This document shows, piece by piece, positions 1 through 8,613 of a stretch of DNA of 64,000 bases (within the stretch, counting starts at the first letter, position 1; the number at the start of each line of letters is the position of its first letter). Both the position numbers and the translations under genes were made by a program. A model generated the notes under the pieces. It was not told the DNA's origin. It ran no database searches and worked only from the letters and a program-made list of their open reading frames with translations. Source of the DNA: Halosimplex salinum (GTDB taxonomy: Archaea; Halobacteriota; Halobacteria; Halobacteriales; Haloarculaceae); assembly GCF_003730195.1 (NCBI RefSeq), contig NZ_QWGG01000005.1, forward strand, positions 220,944 through 284,943, written 5' to 3'.

Positions 1-146
1 AGTTGCGCGGTGAGTTCGGTGGATTCGATCCCTTCGATGGTCGCGACCGTCTCGACGACGGCCCGACTGGTCCGTTGTTCGTCCGAGATGTCTGCCGTCA
101 CGAACCCCTGTCCTGATTCGTCGACCGCTCGAATTGCCTGACTCAT
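1..146 (-). CDS. HalOD1-type output domain protein (3' end outside window)
   Basis: The ATG lies at 144-146 and the frame stays open to the window edge, so only the first 48 residues are visible. They contain the stretch SRAVVETVATIEGIESTEL, which fits the conserved HalOD1 pattern (VVEAVA...GVDPTEL) found in small haloarchaeal signal-output proteins. A complete relative lies at 29733-30032. The family is thought to act downstream of signalling proteins, but its biochemical role is not known. The assignment rests on this motif alone. Confidence 0.6.
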   Translation of the reverse strand, partial: MSQAIRAVDESGQGFVTADISDEQRTSRAVVETVATIEGIESTELTAQ

Positions 147-311
147 ACGTCTTGTCCACTCTCCAATTATCGTGTTACACCGTTGTTATTGGGTGCCTGA
201 TGCCCGTCGAAAACGAACAAGCTCGACTTGAAGGCGGACGAGAACCGGCGAGGTGAGGACTGACGAGCAGTTTCTCCGAACAGACCGCGTTCGGACCCGA
301 GAGAGACCCGA

Positions 312-965
312 TCAGACCACGTCACCGCGAACGGTCGCGCCGTCCTGAGCCTCGCGGTAGGCCCGAACGGCGTCGGCGGCCTCCTCGGCGACGTCGGGGT
401 CGGCGCCCAGCATCTCCAGGGCGCCCGACAGGGTCGGCAGGACGAACTCGCCGGCACGGAGTTTCTGGAAGGCGTCTTCGCTGCGCTGGCCGTCCACCCA
501 CAGGCAGGCCCCCCGCGGGTCGAGGATGTTCTCGTAGGTCTCGCGCGCGAGCGCGCCCTCGAGGCGCTGGGTGACGTTGTCGTCGAAGCTCGCGTTGCAC
601 ACTTCGAGGTGAACCGGCTCGTCGTCGTCGACGAGGTGCGCGCCGAGGCACTTCTCGGGGGCGGCGTAGCCGTTCGAATTCGTCCGGACGTGTTCGGGGT
701 GTTCGGCGGCCCAGTCGGCGCGCACGGTCTCGCCGATGCCCTCGACGCCGAGGGCCAGATCGTCGGGGTCGGTGTCGTCGCTCTCGTCGCCGATAAGGAT
801 GTCCTTGGTGAGGTAGACGTCGAGCCGTTCGACGGGGTCGAGGCCGAGGGCCACGTCGCCGAAGACCCAGATCTCGCGGACGGGGACGGGCATGCGGTCG
901 TCCTCGACGGTGGCGACGAGATCTTCGACGCGGGCGACGGCCTCGTCGCGTGAGAGGTCGGTCAT
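312..965 (-). CDS. conserved haloarchaeal protein of unknown function (possibly DUF7095 family)
   Basis: This 217-residue acidic soluble protein starts at the internal Met of MTDLSRDEA. An in-frame upstream Met at 1013 would add 16 poorly acidic residues and sits close to the divergent kinase start, so I reject it. There is no signal peptide or membrane segment. A central stretch (EIWVFGDVALGLDP) looks like a nucleotidyltransferase-like strand-turn-strand, but no catalytic signature is clear. I recall similar proteins in most haloarchaea under a DUF label and do not know the function. It is divergent from the kinase at 1049. Confidence 0.7.
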   Translation of the reverse strand: MTDLSRDEAVARVEDLVATVEDDRMPVPVREIWVFGDVALGLDPVERLDVYLTKDILIGDESDDTDPDDLALGVEGIGETVRADWAAEHPEHVRTNSNGYAAPEKCLGAHLVDDDEPVHLEVCNASFDDNVTQRLEGALARETYENILDPRGACLWVDGQRSEDAFQKLRAGEFVLPTLSGALEMLGADPDVAEEAADAVRAYREAQDGATVRGDVV

Positions 966-1048
966 CGACGCGACGTAGCCGTCGGAGCGGCAAAACGGTT
1001 TCTCGACAGGCACGCAAATTTAAGGACTCAGTCGGAAAACGTTAGGCG

Positions 1049-2674
1049 ATGCGACTACGGACTCGGTTCGCCGTGGCGCTGGTGCTGGTGGGGCTGGTAC
1101 TCTCCGCCACGTCGCTGGTTGGGTTCGTCCTCTACCGGGACGCGGTCGTCACCCACGAGCGCGACGAGCTCACGCGCACCTCCGAGTCCATCGCGATGCA
1201 ACTCGATACGGTCCTCTGGGAGCGCGAGCGCCAGGTCGAACTGTGGGCGAAGTCACCGTCGCTGACCGACCACGGGTCGCAGTTCCAGCGGTCGCGAGTC
1301 CGGTCGTTCGTCCAGGCGACGGAGTTCAGCGGCGCGTCGGTCATCGCGGCCAACGGGACGATGGTGGCGCTCCACTCTGCGGGGCTGTCGCCCGCGGACC
1401 GGGACCGGGTCGTCGGGGAGCAGTTCGAGAACCGGGAGTACTTCCAGCGAGCGATGGCCGGCGAGACGTACGTCAGCGACCCCGTCCGGGCGAACACGGG
1501 CAACCTCATCGTGACGGTGAGTTCGCCCCTCTACGAGGGCGGCGGTGTGGTGGGGACGTTCAACGCCGCGTTCCACCTCGAGGCGGGCGACCTGTCGTCG
1601 ATCGTCCGGACGAACGCCGGGCCGACGCAGGGGGTCCGGATCGTCGCCAACGGGTCGACCGTCTACAGCGCGGGCCAGACCGCGAGCGACGGGTCGGAGA
1701 TGATCGTCGCCAACGAGACGGTCGAGGGGACGGGGTGGACCGTCTCGACGTCGACGACCCGGGCGGCCTTCGAGTCGCGGCTGTGGGCGGTGACGCTCGC
1801 GCAGGTGGGAGCGTTCGCGCTGGTCCTCCTGTCGCTCGCGGCGTTCGGCGCGTGGCTCTACCGGGAGTTCCTGGGCAATATCGAGCGGCTCCACGGCGGG
1901 TTCGGGGCGCTCGTCGACGGCGACTACGGGTCGACGGTCACGCTCTCCGGGTCGACCGAGTGGACGGAACTCGAGACGCAGTTCAACGAGCTGAGCGAGA
2001 CGCTCGCCCAGCGGCGGACGGAGGTGATCGTCCTCAACCGCGTCCTCAGACACAACCTGCGCAACGCGATGACGGTCGTCGTCGGCAACGCCGACCGCAT
2101 CGCCGAGCGCACCGACGACGAGACGACCGCGACCGAGGCCGACCGGATCCGCCGGCGCGGCGACTCCCTGCTCGACCTCGCCGACCACGCGCGGGCCATC
2201 GAGACGTCGCTGGGCGCCCGTACCGACGAGGCGGCGACCCGCACGGTCGACGACATCGTCGAGGGAGTCGTCGCGACGCTCGTCGAGGAGTTCCCTGACG
2301 CGGACGTCCGCGTCGACGGGGCCGAGGAAGCGGCGGCGGTCCCCAACGGCGACCTCGTGCTGGTCGTCCTCGACGAACTCGCGCGTAACGCGATCACACA
2401 CAGCGAGACGGACGAACCGACGGTGTGGCTCGCCGCCAGCGTCGACGACGGGACGGCGACGTTCACCGTCACCGACGAGGGACCGGGGATGCCCGCCGTC
2501 GAGCGTCGCGTCCTCACCGAGCAGTTCGTCGAGACGCCGACCCAGCACGGCGCCGGACTCGGCCTGTGGCTGGTCAACTGGCTGGTCCGCTGGACCGACG
2601 GCGACGTGTCCGTCACTGTCGACGACGGGACGACGGTGACGGTCACCGTCCCCTGTGAGCCGACCGAGGAGTGA
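1049..2674 (+). CDS. membrane sensor histidine kinase with extracellular Cache-like sensor
   Basis: The 541-residue protein has one membrane segment near residues 8-28, an extracellular Cache-like region to about 240 (the ENREYFQRAMAG stretch is typical of Cache sensors), a second membrane segment near 250-272 and a HAMP-like linker. The phosphoacceptor box VLRHNLRNAM is the usual haloarchaeal form. It is followed by an HATPase domain with N-box DELARNAITHS, G1 DEGPGMP and G2 GAGLGLWLV. It probably senses an external ligand and autophosphorylates on His. No response regulator is encoded next to it, so it is an orphan kinase. Confidence 0.88.
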   Translation: MRLRTRFAVALVLVGLVLSATSLVGFVLYRDAVVTHERDELTRTSESIAMQLDTVLWERERQVELWAKSPSLTDHGSQFQRSRVRSFVQATEFSGASVIAANGTMVALHSAGLSPADRDRVVGEQFENREYFQRAMAGETYVSDPVRANTGNLIVTVSSPLYEGGGVVGTFNAAFHLEAGDLSSIVRTNAGPTQGVRIVANGSTVYSAGQTASDGSEMIVANETVEGTGWTVSTSTTRAAFESRLWAVTLAQVGAFALVLLSLAAFGAWLYREFLGNIERLHGGFGALVDGDYGSTVTLSGSTEWTELETQFNELSETLAQRRTEVIVLNRVLRHNLRNAMTVVVGNADRIAERTDDETTATEADRIRRRGDSLLDLADHARAIETSLGARTDEAATRTVDDIVEGVVATLVEEFPDADVRVDGAEEAAAVPNGDLVLVVLDELARNAITHSETDEPTVWLAASVDDGTATFTVTDEGPGMPAVERRVLTEQFVETPTQHGAGLGLWLVNWLVRWTDGDVSVTVDDGTTVTVTVPCEPTEE

Positions 2675-2751
2675 CCGCGGTCGGTCCGTGACGACGCGTC
2701 GGCCGCCCGGGAACGAAACGCTCACACCGCTCGGTCCGATACGTCGGGGCG

Positions 2752-3771
2752 ATGGACTGCGACAAGTGTGGCGACGAGGCGGTCATGCACGCCGCCTACT
2801 CGGGGCTCCACCTCTGCGACGAGCACTTCCGTCGGACGGTGGAGACCCGTGTCCGCCGGCGGGTTCGCGAGGACAATCTGGTCCCGCGCTCGGCCACGCC
2901 CGACGACCCCGAGACGTGGGTGGTCGGCCTCTCGGGCGGGAAGGACTCGGTCGTCCTCACGCAGGTGCTCCACGACACGTTCGAGGAGGACCCGCGGGTC
3001 GAACTCGTCGCCCTCTCGATCCACGAGGGCATCGAGGGGTACCGCGACGAATCGCTGGCGGCATGCGAGGAACTCACGACGGACCTCGACATCCGCCACG
3101 AGGTCGTCTCCTACGCCGAGGAGTTCGGCGTGCAGATGGACGACGTGGTCGAGGACGACCCGGAGGGGATGGCCGCCTGCGCGTACTGCGGCGTGTTCCG
3201 CCGAGACGTCCTCGAACGCTACGCCGAGGAACTGGGCGCGGACAAGCTCTTCACGGGGCACAACCTCGACGACGAGGCCCAGACGGCGCTGATGAACCTC
3301 TTCGAGGGCGACGTCCAGCAGATGGCGAGCCACTACGGCGCCTCGCTCGGGCCGTTCCCGGCGGAAGACCGCGACGGGAACCCGGTCGACGAACCGGTCG
3401 ACCCGACCGAGCGGACTCGACGACCCCAGGACCACCACGTCCCGCGCGCCAAGCCACTGCGGGACGTGCCCGAGAAGGAAGTCGCTCTGTACGCGCATCT
3501 CGAAGACCTGCCGGCACACATCACGGAGTGCCCCCACGCCGAGGAAGCGTATCGCGGCGAGATTCAGGGGTTGCTGCTCGGCATGGAGGACAAGCACCCG
3601 GGGACGCGTCACTCGGTGATGGCGGGCTACGAGAAACTGGCCGCGCTGGCGGCGTCGGCGTTCGGTGCGGCGGAGCCGGACGAGTACGGCGAGTGCGACG
3701 AGTGCGGCGCGCCGACGGGTCGGGCGGTCTGCCGGAAGTGCGACCTGCTGGACGCGCTGGAAGCGGTCTGA
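2752..3771 (+). CDS. ncsA: tRNA 2-thiolation protein NcsA (PP-loop ATPase)
   Basis: This 339-residue protein begins with a zinc knuckle (Cys3, Cys6, Cys22), has the PP-loop SGGKDS at residues 61-66, a central CAYCG motif likely to bind a metal cluster or zinc, and ends with a C-x2-C...C-x2-C ribbon. That order matches the TtcA/Ncs6/NcsA family, which adenylates and thiolates the wobble uridine of tRNA Lys/Glu/Gln, using SAMP-type sulfur carriers in Haloarchaea. It converges on ftsZ2; as I recall, ncsA also sits beside ftsZ2 in Haloferax volcanii, which supports the call. Confidence 0.93.
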   Translation: MDCDKCGDEAVMHAAYSGLHLCDEHFRRTVETRVRRRVREDNLVPRSATPDDPETWVVGLSGGKDSVVLTQVLHDTFEEDPRVELVALSIHEGIEGYRDESLAACEELTTDLDIRHEVVSYAEEFGVQMDDVVEDDPEGMAACAYCGVFRRDVLERYAEELGADKLFTGHNLDDEAQTALMNLFEGDVQQMASHYGASLGPFPAEDRDGNPVDEPVDPTERTRRPQDHHVPRAKPLRDVPEKEVALYAHLEDLPAHITECPHAEEAYRGEIQGLLLGMEDKHPGTRHSVMAGYEKLAALAASAFGAAEPDEYGECDECGAPTGRAVCRKCDLLDALEAV

Positions 3772-3823
3772 ACCGGTCGCACGTTTCGTTTGCTGCAGTC
3801 GGTCGTCGCCGCTGGCCAGTGTC

Positions 3824-3895
3824 GACACCGCGAGCGGAATCGGACGGTGTGAGACGAGTCGGACACAGTGTGACCAGTCAGACACCGCGAGCGGA
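3824..3895. repeat. 15-bp direct repeat in ncsA/ftsZ2 convergent gap
   Basis: The sequence GACACCGCGAGCGGA occurs at 3824-3838 and again at 3881-3895, inside the 241-bp gap between the convergent stops of ncsA and ftsZ2. I see no ORF or clear hairpin here. It may be a local duplication or part of the 3' ends of the two transcripts. Confidence 0.5.
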
Positions 3896-4012
3896 CGCGA
3901 ACGGCGTCGTCACTCGACGGGTGAGAACGCAAAGAAGGGTCGAGCGGTCCCTGGAAACAGTGGAGGGGTCTCCAGTGATAGTCGACCCGGGAGTCGTCGG
4001 ACGACCGACCGT

Positions 4013-5260
4013 TCAGTCGGGCCGGATGACGTCCAGCCCGTTGTTCTTCTCGGCGCTGTCCCGACCGCCGTCCGTGTGGCCGTAGTCGGGTTCGCCGCCG
4101 CCGCCGTGACCGCCGCTCGCACCGCCGCGGCCGCCGGAGCCGCCGACGTCGTCGAAGTTGTCGACGTTCTGACTGGCGTCGAAGGACGCGTCGTCCACGC
4201 CGTCGAGCGCCTGTCGCGACTTGTCGGCCTGTTTCTGGGTCGTCGGACCCAGCACCTGCGCGGACTTGACGCCGGTCATGATGGCCATGACCCGCACCTT
4301 GCCCTTGTACTCCTCTTCGATGCGCGCGCCCCAGATGACGTTCGCGCTCGCGTCGAGGCGTTCGGTGATGTTCTGGGCGATGCCCTCGGCCTCTTTCAGC
4401 GCGAGGTCGGGGCCGCCGGTGATGTGGACGAGGCCGCCGGTCGCACCGCGGTAGTCCACGTCCAGCAGCGGGTGGTTCATCGCGTCCTTGACGACTTCCT
4501 CGGTCTTGTTCTTGTCCTGGGTCTCGCCGACGAGCATCACCGCGACGCCGCCCTGGTTCATGATGGCGGTCATGTCGGCGTAGTCCAGGTTGATGAGCGA
4601 GGGTTGGGTGATCGTCTCCGAGATGCCCTTGACGGTCTCCGCGATGATCTGGTCCATCACGGAGAACGCCTTGCCGATGGGCAGGTTGGGGACGTAGTCC
4701 AGCAGGCGGTTGTTGTCCAGCACGATGATGGAGTCGGCCTCGCTGCGGAGGTTCTCCAGGCCTTCCTCGGCTTTCACCGTGCGGGCGCGCTCGACGTTGA
4801 ACGGCGTCGAGACCATGCCGACCACGATGGCGCCCTGGTCCTTGGCGATGTTCGAGACGACGGGGGCGGCACCGGTGCCGGTCCCGCCGCCCATGCCGGC
4901 CGTGACGAACACGAGGTCGGCGTCGCCCAGCACTTCTTCGATAGTGCCCTGGGCCATCTCGGTGGCGCGCTTACCCATCTCCGGGTCGCCACCGGCGCCG
5001 AGCCCGTTGGTCAGCGACTTGCCGACCAGGATCTTCGTGTCGGCCTCGATCATCTGGAGGTGCTGCTTGTCGGTGTTGATGGCGACGGTGTCCGCGCCGT
5101 CGACACCGATGTTGTACAGGCGGTTGACGGTGTTGTTCCCGGCACCACCACAGCCGACGATGACGATGCGCGGGTCGCCGAACCCGTCGCCGTCGGTCTC
5201 CTCCAGCTGCTGCTGTTCCTGCTCGTCGCGTTCGAGGGCTTCCTTGACGATATCCTGCAT
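4013..5260 (-). CDS. ftsZ2: cell division GTPase FtsZ2
   Basis: The 415-residue tubulin/FtsZ homologue contains the signature [12 protein letters not shown], the nucleotide-binding [13 protein letters not shown] and the NLDYADM T7-loop region. The N-terminal leader [16 protein letters not shown] and the very conserved core match haloarchaeal FtsZ2, the paralogue that drives midcell constriction, rather than FtsZ1. The C-terminal tail after about residue 360 is rich in Gly, Asp and His, as is usual for an intrinsically disordered FtsZ tail. It lies 3 bp downstream of cdrS and is evidently co-transcribed with it. Confidence 0.96.
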   Translation of the reverse strand: MQDIVKEALERDEQEQQQLEETDGDGFGDPRIVIVGCGGAGNNTVNRLYNIGVDGADTVAINTDKQHLQMIEADTKILVGKSLTNGLGAGGDPEMGKRATEMAQGTIEEVLGDADLVFVTAGMGGGTGTGAAPVVSNIAKDQGAIVVGMVSTPFNVERARTVKAEEGLENLRSEADSIIVLDNNRLLDYVPNLPIGKAFSVMDQIIAETVKGISETITQPSLINLDYADMTAIMNQGGVAVMLVGETQDKNKTEEVVKDAMNHPLLDVDYRGATGGLVHITGGPDLALKEAEGIAQNITERLDASANVIWGARIEEEYKGKVRVMAIMTGVKSAQVLGPTTQKQADKSRQALDGVDDASFDASQNVDNFDDVGGSGGRGGASGGHGGGGEPDYGHTDGGRDSAEKNNGLDVIRPD

Positions 5261-5263
5261 CGA

Positions 5264-5452
5264 TCAGGCCCTCTGGAAGCTCCGGCGCTTCCGTTTCTCC
5301 GACGGGCGCTCCTTGCTCCCGTCCTGCTCATTTAGTTTCTCGCGGACGGCCGCCCGGATCGCTTCGCTCCGGTTGGGGTACTCCCCCGTTTCGACCATTC
5401 GCTCGACCTCTTCGATCTGCTGCTTCGGAATCCGTAGTGTCACACGCTCCAT
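5264..5452 (-). CDS. cdrS: ribbon-helix-helix cell division regulator CdrS
   Basis: This 62-residue protein starts [19 protein letters not shown] and contains [14 protein letters not shown], a textbook RHH DNA-binding fold followed by a basic tail. Small RHH proteins directly upstream of ftsZ2 are known as CdrS in Halobacterium and Haloferax, where CdrS controls ftsZ2 and division. The start is set by this Met, because the upstream extension (to 5575) is the promoter and leader region with no RHH similarity. Paired GTAAGACG/CGTCTTAC motifs upstream are candidate operators. Confidence 0.93.
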   Translation of the reverse strand: MERVTLRIPKQQIEEVERMVETGEYPNRSEAIRAAVREKLNEQDGSKERPSEKRKRRSFQRA

Positions 5453-5470
5453 GTTTGATGTTCCCCTTGG

Positions 5471-5511
5471 GTAAGACGGAACCGGCGGACTGTCCCGCAC
5501 GTTCGTCTTAC
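5471..5511 (-). promoter_or_regulatory. inverted GTAAGACG / CGTCTTAC pair in cdrS leader
   Basis: GTAAGACG at 5471-5478 faces CGTCTTAC at 5504-5511, leaving a 25-bp gap, just upstream of the cdrS start codon at 5452. The half-sites are identical to the tighter palindrome at 5583-5600. RHH proteins bind as dimers of dimers to such inverted half-sites, so this is a plausible second operator for CdrS or CdrL. The regulator is inferred. Confidence 0.55.
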
Positions 5512-5582
5512 ACGGCGTCTTCGACCTCCCATCCGACGTAATCGCACGATAGCGCGGGTCACACGTCCGCGCCACGGCCCGT

Positions 5583-5634
5583 GTAAGACGACCGTCTTAC
5601 GCAAGCATTACATCTGGGTGTGGCATTATAAAGG
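5583..5634 (-). promoter_or_regulatory. cdrS-ftsZ2 promoter with overlapping operator palindrome
   Basis: On the minus strand, CCTTTATAAT (plus 5625-5634) is a good archaeal TATA element. About 25-30 bp downstream, where transcription should start, lies the palindrome GTAAGACG-AC-CGTCTTAC at 5583-5600 (8-bp arms, 2-bp centre). An operator over the start site would block polymerase. The same half-site occurs again at 5471 and 5504. The TATA spacing and the exact repeats are visible in the sequence; binding by CdrL or CdrS is inference. Confidence 0.65.
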
Positions 5635-5703
5635 TAACGGCGACCGTCATACACTCCTTCGTTTACGGCGTTTAACGCGCTCTACGTTGCGTTTGCACCG
5701 TAA

Positions 5704-6297
5704 TCACGGCTGGTCGAGCACGTCCGCCGCGGGAGTGCGCCGTCCGCAGCTGGGGCAGAACGCCCAGTCCGACCGGAGTTCGTCCCCGCAATCGCAGAAG
5801 ACGCGGTGGGACGCCTTCTCTCCGCAGTTCGGGCAGTAAACGTGTCCAGCGGAGACGTTTTCGCCGCATTTGGAACACGAGCCACCGGTGTCTTCGACCG
5901 CGTTTTCGGCCGCGTTCGGGCCTGTCTTACGACCTGGATCGGCGTTAGACGCGTCAGCGGTCGCGGTGTGTGCCGCGGTCGCCGACGCGTCAGCCGCAGT
6001 GGCGTTTTCGCCGTCGAGAGCGATGTTTACGTTGATATCCTGGGGCTGGGACGGTGTAAACGCTCCGTCCAGTCGGTCGGCGACGATCTCGTCGACGCGC
6101 TCGGCGATGAGGTCGTCGATAGACCCGGTGTCGTCGGTCAGGTCGACGGTCGGTTCCGGCGGCGCGCCCGGGCGCGTGTCCGACACGTCACCGAGGTACT
6201 CCCGCAGGGCCTCCCGCATGATCTCGCTCTTCGAGGCGTCGAACCCCTCGAGTTGCTCGATGAGGTCGTCGTCCGCGCGGAAGGTTATCTTGCTCAT
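5704..6297 (-). CDS. cdrL: ribbon-helix-helix/zinc-ribbon cell division regulator CdrL
   Basis: The 197-residue protein begins with an RHH domain (MSKITFRADDDLIEQLEGF ... SEIMREALREYL, residues 1-37), then has an acidic and Ala/Thr-rich linker. It ends with zinc ribbons built from C-x2-C pairs (CSKCG, CPNCG, CDCG, CPSCG). The start is the Met before SKITF; the upstream extension to 6438 lacks RHH character. Its place directly upstream of cdrS-ftsZ2 matches CdrL ('cell division regulator, long'), which as I recall is reported to control the cdrS-ftsZ2 transcript. Confidence 0.88.
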   Translation of the reverse strand: MSKITFRADDDLIEQLEGFDASKSEIMREALREYLGDVSDTRPGAPPEPTVDLTDDTGSIDDLIAERVDEIVADRLDGAFTPSQPQDINVNIALDGENATAADASATAAHTATADASNADPGRKTGPNAAENAVEDTGGSCSKCGENVSAGHVYCPNCGEKASHRVFCDCGDELRSDWAFCPSCGRRTPAADVLDQP

Positions 6298-6459
6298 CCG
6301 ACTCGTCCGTACAGGTTGTCTTCCGGGTATTTCAATCTTCCCGAGCGTCTGACGCACGTCTGTCGACCGACAGACGATCGCGTGCGTCTGGTTCGCACAC
6401 CCGTCCCCGGTGCGAGTCAAAACGGTTAAGTCCGACACGGCGGCTACCTGAAGGTACGC

Positions 6460-6533
6460 CCGCCCTTAGCTCAGACTGGTAGAGCAGTCGACTGTAGATC
6501 GACTTGCCCCCCGTTCAAATCGGGGAGGGCGGA
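6460..6533 (+). tRNA. tRNA-Tyr (GTA)
   Basis: A full cloverleaf folds: acceptor stem CCGCCCT (6460-6466) with AGGGCGG (6526-6532), D-stem GCTC/GAGC, anticodon stem GTCGA/TCGAC around loop CTGTAGA (anticodon GTA), and T-stem CCCCG/CGGGG with loop TTCAAAT. The discriminator is A and no CCA is encoded, as is normal in Haloarchaea. There is no intron. The last 21 bases are repeated at 6654-6674, so the gene appears to be an integration site. Confidence 0.95.
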
Positions 6534-6540
6534 TACCTCT

Positions 6541-6566
6541 CGCGGCGCTCATTCGCGAGCGCCGCG
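6541..6566 (+). terminator. GC-rich hairpin just after tRNA-Tyr
   Basis: CGCGGCGCTC (6541-6550) pairs perfectly with GAGCGCCGCG (6557-6566) around a 6-base loop, 8 bp past the tRNA end. It may define the tRNA 3' end or be part of the scar of the integrated element. Only the base pairing is certain. Confidence 0.5.
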
Positions 6567-6653
6567 TGTGTACCCACACCGGATGCGATTTGAACACGAG
6601 AGTCGCAGTCCCGGAACGGCGCGGCGCGCCGCAGCCCGGAACGTCTCTCATCT

Positions 6654-6674
6654 GTTCAAATCGGGGAGGGCGGA
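6654..6674 (+). repeat. duplicated 3' end of tRNA-Tyr (att-like site)
   Basis: The 21 bases at 6513-6533 (T-loop plus 3' acceptor of tRNA-Tyr, starting GTTCAAATCGGGG) recur exactly here. Such tRNA-end duplications are created by tyrosine recombinases. Only 120 bp separate the copies, with no gene between them, so the element itself is gone or reduced to a remnant. The rest of 6534-6930 shows no gene I can support. Confidence 0.75.
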
Positions 6675-6930
6675 CTTGGAATCCCGTTGAATCACAACAG
6701 ATAGCTACGCGGCCGTTCGCGTGCTATCTGAGCCTTCTACACCGGGAATCGGTTGCGCGAAAATCGGCCCGATCTGGTGAGTTCAACTGGAGGCAAACCG
6801 CGGGTCCGCGCCGTCCTGCGAATTTTGTAGTCCAGACGGAGGGGTGTGCGTGAGCCAGCGCGCCACGGCCGACCGGCGCGCGGAGCTCGAGACGGCGCTC
6901 ACTCGAACCGAGTCCGAATCGCCCAGTGCA

Positions 6931-8094
6931 CTACAGCGGGAGCTGGGTCAGGAAGTCCTCGCTCTGGGTGTCGAGATGGTCGAGTCGGTCGCCGAGCAGT
7001 TGTCGAAGCAACACGACGAAGGCGTTGTCGTCACCGTCTCCGGTGATCGCCATCTCCTCGTAGCCGTCTTCGGTCTGTTCGCCGAGCGTGCCGACCAGGA
7101 CGGCCTCCCGGTCGGCCAGGACGAGCCGGCCGACTTTCTCCTGGTGGGGCGGCAGGTTCATCCAGTCGAGTTGGGGCTCCCAGATGACCACCTCGGGCAG
7201 TTCCTCGCGGACGAAGTCACGAACCTCCGAGGACTGGGAGCCGAGATACACGTCGACTCCTCTGTCGAGAGCGTCCTCCAGTCGGGTTACACATCCCCTC
7301 TGGAGCAGACCGTCCGTGGAGATCATGAGGAACAGTTCGTCGTCGGCCTGTTCGAACAGCGACTGGCCGCGCGCGACGATGTCTCCGGCGCCCTCTATCG
7401 ACCACACGTTCTCCATCTCGTCGGCCGTGTCCGTCTCCTGTTCGAACGCCCCTTCGGGCTCGATTTCGAGCCACTCCGATTCGAGGTCGGGATGTCCGGT
7501 GTATCGCGACGTCTCACCGTCGTAGCCGACGAGACCGGCGCGCTCGAGCGTCGGGAGGTGGACGTGGTGGAGCGAGTTCAGGACTTCCTCGACGTCGCTG
7601 CGCGCTCCGGGTGTGAGCTGGTTCTCGCGGTTCGCGACGCGCCGGGCGAGTGCGGTCCTCCCGATACTGTCCGCGGACCGGACGACGGAGAGAGCGAGCC
7701 GTCGCCGGGTGTGTCCGATAGCCTCCAGCACGCCGTCCCAGTCGTCGGCCCGGACCTCGGTCAGGCGTCGAATTCGGTCGTCCCGTATCGCGGGGTGGTC
7801 CGTCGTGGTGACGGCATCGTCGTCCGCGTTCCACTCGATAAGACCGGCGTCGGCGAGTTTCGGGAGATGGGCGTGATACAGGTCGACGTGTACGCTGTCG
7901 CGCTCTTCCTGCGAGACGTCCACGAGCGATTCGTCGGCGACCGCGGCCGCGACGTGGGTCGCCAGTTCCTCGATCGAGACGTGTGTCGTCCGCTCTCGAA
8001 GGGTGGAGAGGACTACGCGTCGCTCGTGATCGGCGAGGCACGCCAGTATCTCGTCCGTCGACCAGTTCCGCTCGCCCGATAGGGGATCCGTCAT
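6931..8094 (-). CDS. two winged-helix domains (DUF7344-like) fused to a TrmB-like sensor domain
   Basis: The 387-residue regulator has two copies of the haloarchaeal winged-helix pattern: residues about 10-95 (EILACLADHERRVVLSTLRE ... LPKLADAGLIEW) and about 108-200 (LEAIGHTRRRLALSVVRS ... LPTLERAGLVGYD). From about 225 to 365 it resembles the C-terminal effector domain of TrmB-family proteins (LMISTDGLLQRGC, LADREAVLVGTLGE). The start is the Met of MTDPLSGERN, because the upstream extension is unlike the family. It stands alone between the tRNA scar and an FNT channel gene, and its target is unknown. Confidence 0.75.
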   Translation of the reverse strand: MTDPLSGERNWSTDEILACLADHERRVVLSTLRERTTHVSIEELATHVAAAVADESLVDVSQEERDSVHVDLYHAHLPKLADAGLIEWNADDDAVTTTDHPAIRDDRIRRLTEVRADDWDGVLEAIGHTRRRLALSVVRSADSIGRTALARRVANRENQLTPGARSDVEEVLNSLHHVHLPTLERAGLVGYDGETSRYTGHPDLESEWLEIEPEGAFEQETDTADEMENVWSIEGAGDIVARGQSLFEQADDELFLMISTDGLLQRGCVTRLEDALDRGVDVYLGSQSSEVRDFVREELPEVVIWEPQLDWMNLPPHQEKVGRLVLADREAVLVGTLGEQTEDGYEEMAITGDGDDNAFVVLLRQLLGDRLDHLDTQSEDFLTQLPL

Positions 8095-8613
8095 TATCCC
8101 TTCGAGATGCCCGAGCAGGATGTGCCTCGCGCCTAAGCATCTTGGGTCGAGGTGAACCTGTCCCATCGAAATGGGTCCTGCAGACGAGAGAGCGCCCGTC
8201 TCGGCGAGGAGTCCGCACAGTCCTCCCGCGGCTGGTCGAAGCGTCTGCACGGAGACTCGAACGGAGCAGGTCCGGGAGCGAAAACGAGGGTGGGGGGACG
8301 GTCCGAGAGATCGATTGGGGAGTCGGCCGCTCGGTTCGATGGGGTCGAACTCGGTCGGGGACCGAGGGCGGGTGCCGGGACCGTTCGCGGTCCCGGCGTA
8401 GAATCTCGTGACTGTGACGGCTGCGCGAGGGGACGTGGCTGTGCTACCGTGCGTCGAGCCGCTGTGGTGAAACGGGGGCTGCGGTCAGTTCATCCCCTAT
8501 CACGACAGAGGGTGTGAAGACGTAACAACCCCCTACTTCACGCAGATCCTCAAACGTCGCGCGCCTCGGAGCGGCCCGCCCCGAGTGCGCGCCCGTCCGC
8601 GGGGGCGTCCGTC
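8095..8613. other. 519-bp gap between regulator and FNT channel
   Basis: No gene is supported here; the open frames are GC-driven. It must hold the promoter of the 6931-8094 regulator and the 3' region of the FNT channel. A strong hairpin lies at 8374-8397 and is listed separately. Confidence 0.6.
8374..8397 (-). terminator. perfect 10-bp hairpin with TTCG loop
   Basis: GCCGGGACCG (8374-8383) pairs with CGGTCCCGGC (8388-8397) around TTCG, an exceptionally stable tetraloop hairpin. It lies about 217 bp past the FNT channel stop, on the side where that minus-strand transcript would end. A role as an end signal or processing site is inferred; it could also be an unrelated mobile palindrome. Confidence 0.45.

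Noticed and set aside
3665..5335. 556-codon open frame on the plus strand over ftsZ2 and cdrS
   Set aside because: It is antisense to two firmly identified genes and is made of Val/Asp/Gly-rich codon mirror sequence, as expected from high GC.
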